Shown piece after piece: positions 7,214-9,553 of a DNA stretch of 9,553 bases. The notes below the pieces were generated by a model. It did not search any database, was not told the DNA's origin, and was given only the letters and a program-made list of their open reading frames with translations. How positions within the stretch are numbered: the first letter of the stretch is position 1; each line of letters starts with the position of its first letter. The translations under genes were made by a program, and so were the position numbers. The DNA is from JANQKX01 sp039028695 (GTDB taxonomy: Bacteria; Pseudomonadota; Alphaproteobacteria; Kiloniellales; Kiloniellaceae). Location: positions 1 through 9,553 of the forward strand of contig JBCCHN010000175.1 of the NCBI GenBank assembly GCA_039028695.1, read 5' to 3'.

Positions 7214-7681
7214 AGTCAGATAAAGGCCGCGATGATATATCAAAGGGGCGCCGGTATAGGGTCCATCGCTATCGACGACCTCCCCGATGATGACCAGGTG
7301 ATCGCCCTGGCGCGTGGTCGACAATTGCCGGCAATCCAAAGTGCCCAGACATCCATCTAAGACCGGTGAGGAACTGGTCAAGGTACGATAGGCCAGCGTC
7401 GGCCAGTCCGGCTGGCTCGCATCGGCAAAACGATTGGAGAGGCTCTGCTGGCCCTCGCTCAGGATATTCACCGCAAAATCATCGGCGTCGGCAAAATGTG
7501 AAAAATTAACCGCATGATCCCCGAGGCAATAGAGAATAAGCGGCGGCTCCAAGGAAACAGCGGAAAAGCTGCTGACCGTCATGCCGCGGGGATTTTCCCC
7601 TTTGTCCATCGTGGTAACCACTGTCACCCCGGCAGCAAAACAGCCAAACAATCCCTTAATTGTCAAATCCCTGCTCGACAT
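7211..7681 (-). CDS. flavin reductase-like domain protein (FMN-binding split barrel)
   Basis: This 156-residue single-domain protein belongs to the flavin reductase-like family (HpaC, RutF and relatives), which usually binds FMN or FAD and reduces it with NAD(P)H for a partner monooxygenase. Visible family features are FAAGVTVVTT (15-24), GMTVSSFSAVSLEPPLI (33-49, the flavin-binding strand-loop), FAVNILSEGQQ (69-79), LDGCLGTLDC (108-117) and GDHLVIIGEV (126-135), where GDH is the characteristic late motif. Length is normal for the family. ATG 7681 is the first ATG, GTG or TTG after an in-frame TGA and has a GGGGGG purine run 4 bases upstream. No monooxygenase or other obvious partner lies in the window, so the electron acceptor is unknown. 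The gene is convergent with the gamma-lyase and divergent from the methyltransferase gene. Confidence 0.88.
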   Translation of the reverse strand: MSSRDLTIKGLFGCFAAGVTVVTTMDKGENPRGMTVSSFSAVSLEPPLILYCLGDHAVNFSHFADADDFAVNILSEGQQSLSNRFADASQPDWPTLAYRTLTSSSPVLDGCLGTLDCRQLSTTRQGDHLVIIGEVVDSDGPYTGAPLIYHRGLYLT

Positions 7682-7692
7682 GGCGCCCCCCA

Positions 7693-7708
7693 GGACATCG
7701 CTTTGTCC
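7693..7708 (-). repeat. small inverted repeat upstream of the flavin reductase-like gene
   Basis: GGACA (7693-7697) and TGTCC (7704-7708) flank a 6-base spacer, 12-27 bases upstream of the flavin reductase-like start codon. In the transcript it could form a hairpin just ahead of the ribosome site. In DNA it could be an operator. No known motif is matched. Confidence 0.25.
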
Positions 7709-7765
7709 ATTGCTCCCCGTGCGTGCTCCTCAGTCGCCGGTCTTGGTTTGCTCAACTGTTCTCGC

Positions 7766-7795
7766 TTGCCCGACGCGAAGACCCTATTTTATAAG
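7766..7795 (+). promoter_or_regulatory. candidate sigma-70-type promoter for the methyltransferase gene
   Basis: TTGCCC at 7766-7771 is separated by 18 bases from TATAAG at 7790-7795. They match the -35 and -10 consensus at 4 and 5 of 6 positions respectively. The -10 lies about 70 bases before the TTG start at 7867. The AT-rich patch is the strongest in the 185-base divergent spacer and, read on the other strand, also offers TATAAA for the flavin reductase-like gene, though without a clear -35 at a proper distance. Confidence 0.35.
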
Positions 7796-7866
7796 CCATA
7801 GCATAGCTAACTTTCGCAAGCCTGTTAATCAGAACAAGGGGTTGGCTGTATCATGAGGCCTGAATC

Positions 7867-8637
7867 TTGGTCATTCTTGGGCGAAAGCTACCGCCATTAG
7901 TTATTGCTGGCCTGTGCCAAGTTGTGGCTGGCATAGGTTCTGCCTCCGCGGTCATTGGCTGGCCGAGCCTAACTGCTGCCCCCCTCTCCGCACTAGGGCT
8001 GCTGAGTTTTCAAGGTCTGGCGGCTGGATTCTTAGGATTAAGCATGGGGTTGGCATCCTGGTGGCTGCCGCTTCAGATCGCCCTGCCCTTTGCCCTGGCA
8101 AGCAGTCTATTGCTTGAGGTCCCGGCTTGGAGTTATCTGGCTGTCTTTACGATCCTTTTGCTTGTGTTTTGGAATGCCGCAGGCGAGCGGGTCCCGCTTT
8201 ACCTTTCAAATGCCACGACCTGCCGAGCCTTAGGGGACCTCTTACCTCAAGGGCGCTCTTTTGCCTTCATTGATCTGGGCTGTGGTTTGGGTGGCGTTCT
8301 CACGCGCTTGGCCAAAAATAGGAAGGGCAGATTTTTCGGCATTGAGACTGCGCCGCTACCATTTGTCTTTTCCTGGCTACGCGCCCTTTTGTTCGATCGG
8401 AAACGTCTTGCCATCTATCGCGCCAGCCTCTGGGACCAGGATCTCAGCCAATTCGATGTGGTTTATTGTTTTCTCTCGCCCGAGCCCATGCCCACGCTCT
8501 TCGAAAAGGCCAAGGCGGAAATGAAACCCGGCAGCCTGTTCATCAGCAATTCCTTTCGCGTTCCGGATTATCCCGCCGACAAAATTTTGACGTTAGGCGA
8601 CCGGCGTGCCACCCAGCTCCACATCTGGAGGTTTTAG
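7867..8637 (+). CDS. membrane-embedded class I SAM-dependent methyltransferase, substrate unknown
   Basis: This is a predicted 256-residue protein with two parts. Residues ~10-103 are strongly hydrophobic, with three or four likely membrane segments (about 10-30, 40-62, 66-84, 88-103). Residues ~118-256 form a class I methyltransferase fold: FIDLGCGLGG (134-143) is the SAM-binding glycine loop, GIET puts an acidic E160 at the end of the second strand, FDVVYCFLSPEP (196-207) is the motif IV region, and MKPGSLFISNSF (219-230) a later strand. The acceptor cannot be named. The start is unusual: TTG 7867 follows GAGG with an 8-base spacer, a TGA lies immediately upstream in frame, and the first in-frame ATG (codon 60) would remove much of the membrane part. 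motA lies 142 bases downstream behind a terminator, so it is probably not in the same operon. Fold is confident; start and role are not. Confidence 0.8.
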   Translation: MVILGRKLPPLVIAGLCQVVAGIGSASAVIGWPSLTAAPLSALGLLSFQGLAAGFLGLSMGLASWWLPLQIALPFALASSLLLEVPAWSYLAVFTILLLVFWNAAGERVPLYLSNATTCRALGDLLPQGRSFAFIDLGCGLGGVLTRLAKNRKGRFFGIETAPLPFVFSWLRALLFDRKRLAIYRASLWDQDLSQFDVVYCFLSPEPMPTLFEKAKAEMKPGSLFISNSFRVPDYPADKILTLGDRRATQLHIWRF

Positions 8638-8686
8638 GCCGATAGGTCTGGAACCGGGCAAAACATAATTTCTTAATGATTAGCGA

Positions 8687-8719
8687 GCCTTAACAACCGT
8701 TAGGGTTAAAGCCTTTTTT
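8687..8719 (+). terminator. intrinsic terminator after the methyltransferase gene
   Basis: Arms 8687-8694 (GCCTTAAC) and 8705-8712 (GTTAAAGC) pair at seven of eight positions, with one C-A mismatch, around a 10-base loop. Only one C separates the stem from a T6 run at 8714-8719. This is a good Rho-independent terminator layout about 50 bases after the methyltransferase stop. It separates that gene from motA, whose promoter would then lie in the ~60 bases after the T-run or be read through from upstream. No clear sigma-54 or sigma-28 flagellar promoter is seen there. Confidence 0.6.
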
Positions 8720-8779
8720 ACCAATCCTGGGCATCATCCCCCTACAGTTTCAGGCCAGAAACGTCTTTAAGGGCAAGAT

Positions 8780-9553
8780 ATGCTAGTTATTGTCGGTATT
8801 ATTTTGGTGTGCGTTTGCGTGACCGGTGGCTATATGGCCCATGGCGGACACATGGGCGTGCTGTGGCAACCCTTTGAGTTTGTCATCATTTTTGGTGCCG
8901 GCATCGGCGCTCTTGTCTGCTCTTCAAGCAAGGCAATTTTAAAGGGCGTTGGAAAGTCCTTCGGCCGCATTGTCAAAGGCCCCAAATACAAAAAAGACGA
9001 CTATGTCGAGCTCTTATGCGTGCTTTATCAGGTCTTCCGTCTGGCCAAAACCAAGGGCAACCTGGGTCTTGAGCAGCACATCGAAAATCCTCACGAAAGT
9101 GCGCTTTTTTCCCAGTTCCCAAAGTTCCATGGCGACCATCATGCGGTTGAATTCACCTGCGACTATCTGCGCTTGATGGTCTTGGGCGCCGACAATCCCC
9201 ACGAGGTGGAAGCCTTGATGGATTTGGAGCTGGAGACCCATCACCACGAAGAGGCCGCCGTTGGCGATGCATTGGTCAACTTGGGCGAAGGATTGCCGGC
9301 CCTGGGCATTGTTGCCGCCGTGTTGGGCGTTATTCACACCATGGGCTCCATCGCCGAGCCGCCCGAAGTTCTGGGTAAATTGATCGGTGCCGCCCTGGTG
9401 GGAACCTTCTCGGGGATTTTGGCCTCCTACGGTTTTGTCGGCCCCATGGCCAAGGCCTTCACCAATATCGTCGATGAAGATTCCAAATATATGGAATGCC
9501 TTAAGGCCGGCATCCTTGCTCATCTATCGGGCAGTCCGCCGGCCGTATCGGTA
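8780..9553 (+). CDS. motA: flagellar motor stator protein MotA (runs off right edge)
   Basis: MotA is the inner-membrane stator subunit that, with MotB, forms the proton channel driving flagellar rotation by pushing on FliG. The frame is open from ATG 8780 to the last base, giving 258 codons of the usual ~285-295, so only the C-terminal tail is missing. TM1 is at about 1-20 and TM2 at 33-50, then a long cytoplasmic loop, TM3 ~171-190 and TM4 ~200-220. IENPHES (101-107) and the proline-bearing segments GLPALGIVAAVLGVIHTMGS and GFVGP are hallmarks. Counting from this start puts the functional prolines at P173 and P222, as in E. coli, and E98 is kept, while the E. coli R90 position is K90. AAGGG lies 6 bases before the ATG. 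motB would be expected just past the right edge. The sequence is of the proton-type MotA rather than the PomA kind, judged by similarity. Confidence 0.96.
   Translation, partial: MLVIVGIILVCVCVTGGYMAHGGHMGVLWQPFEFVIIFGAGIGALVCSSSKAILKGVGKSFGRIVKGPKYKKDDYVELLCVLYQVFRLAKTKGNLGLEQHIENPHESALFSQFPKFHGDHHAVEFTCDYLRLMVLGADNPHEVEALMDLELETHHHEEAAVGDALVNLGEGLPALGIVAAVLGVIHTMGSIAEPPEVLGKLIGAALVGTFSGILASYGFVGPMAKAFTNIVDEDSKYMECLKAGILAHLSGSPPAVSV

Noticed and set aside
7514..7856. Plus-strand open frames 7514-7801 and 7581-7856 as small genes
   Set aside because: They overlap the antisense of the flavin reductase-like gene and the spacer, show no domain, and lack convincing ribosome sites.
9014..9523. 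Minus-strand open frame (169 codons) opposite motA
   Set aside because: The plus-strand MotA reading is unambiguous; the antisense protein is His/Gln/Gly-rich in the way of a reverse-complement shadow.
1..9553. A new defence, mobile or multi-gene accessory system
   Set aside because: Nearly all genes belong to recognisable housekeeping or common families, with no transposase, integrase, toxin-antitoxin pair, repeat array or abrupt compositional break seen by eye.

Overview
The window looks like a chromosomal segment of a flagellated alphaproteobacterium, probably Rhodospirillales-like. That is an inference from moderately high G+C, the style of the MotA protein, a proteobacterial-type malonyl-CoA decarboxylase, and the mix of housekeeping genes. 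There is no rRNA, tRNA, CRISPR array, transposase or integration site, and no intergenic gap exceeds about 185 bases.

Layout, left to right. On the minus strand lie the N-terminal two thirds of a malonyl-CoA decarboxylase (running off the left edge) and, upstream of it in the same direction, a ZNT9-like cation diffusion facilitator. A 160-base divergent spacer separates these from a plus-strand run of three genes: a membrane-anchored penicillin-acylase-family Ntn hydrolase (2123-4510), a cystathionine beta-synthase with a C-terminal CBS-domain pair (4601-5986), and a cystathionine gamma-lyase (6026-7198). The last two form a complete reverse transsulfuration route from homocysteine to cysteine. 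A minus-strand flavin reductase-like gene (7211-7681) converges on them with only 12 bases between the stop codons. Beyond a second divergent spacer comes a plus-strand membrane-embedded class I methyltransferase with a TTG start (7867-8637), then a likely intrinsic terminator. The window closes with the flagellar stator gene motA (8780 onward), cut by the right edge.

How they work together. Only the beta-synthase/gamma-lyase pair is a clear functional unit. The acylase may share a transcript with it, but a 90-base gap holding a good hairpin lies between them. The other genes look like ordinary neighbours. I found no convincing evidence of a new multi-gene system. The points most worth a second look are the membrane-domain/methyltransferase protein of unknown substrate and uncertain start, the acylase of unknown substrate, the ZNT9-type transporter, and several small inverted repeats at gene boundaries.
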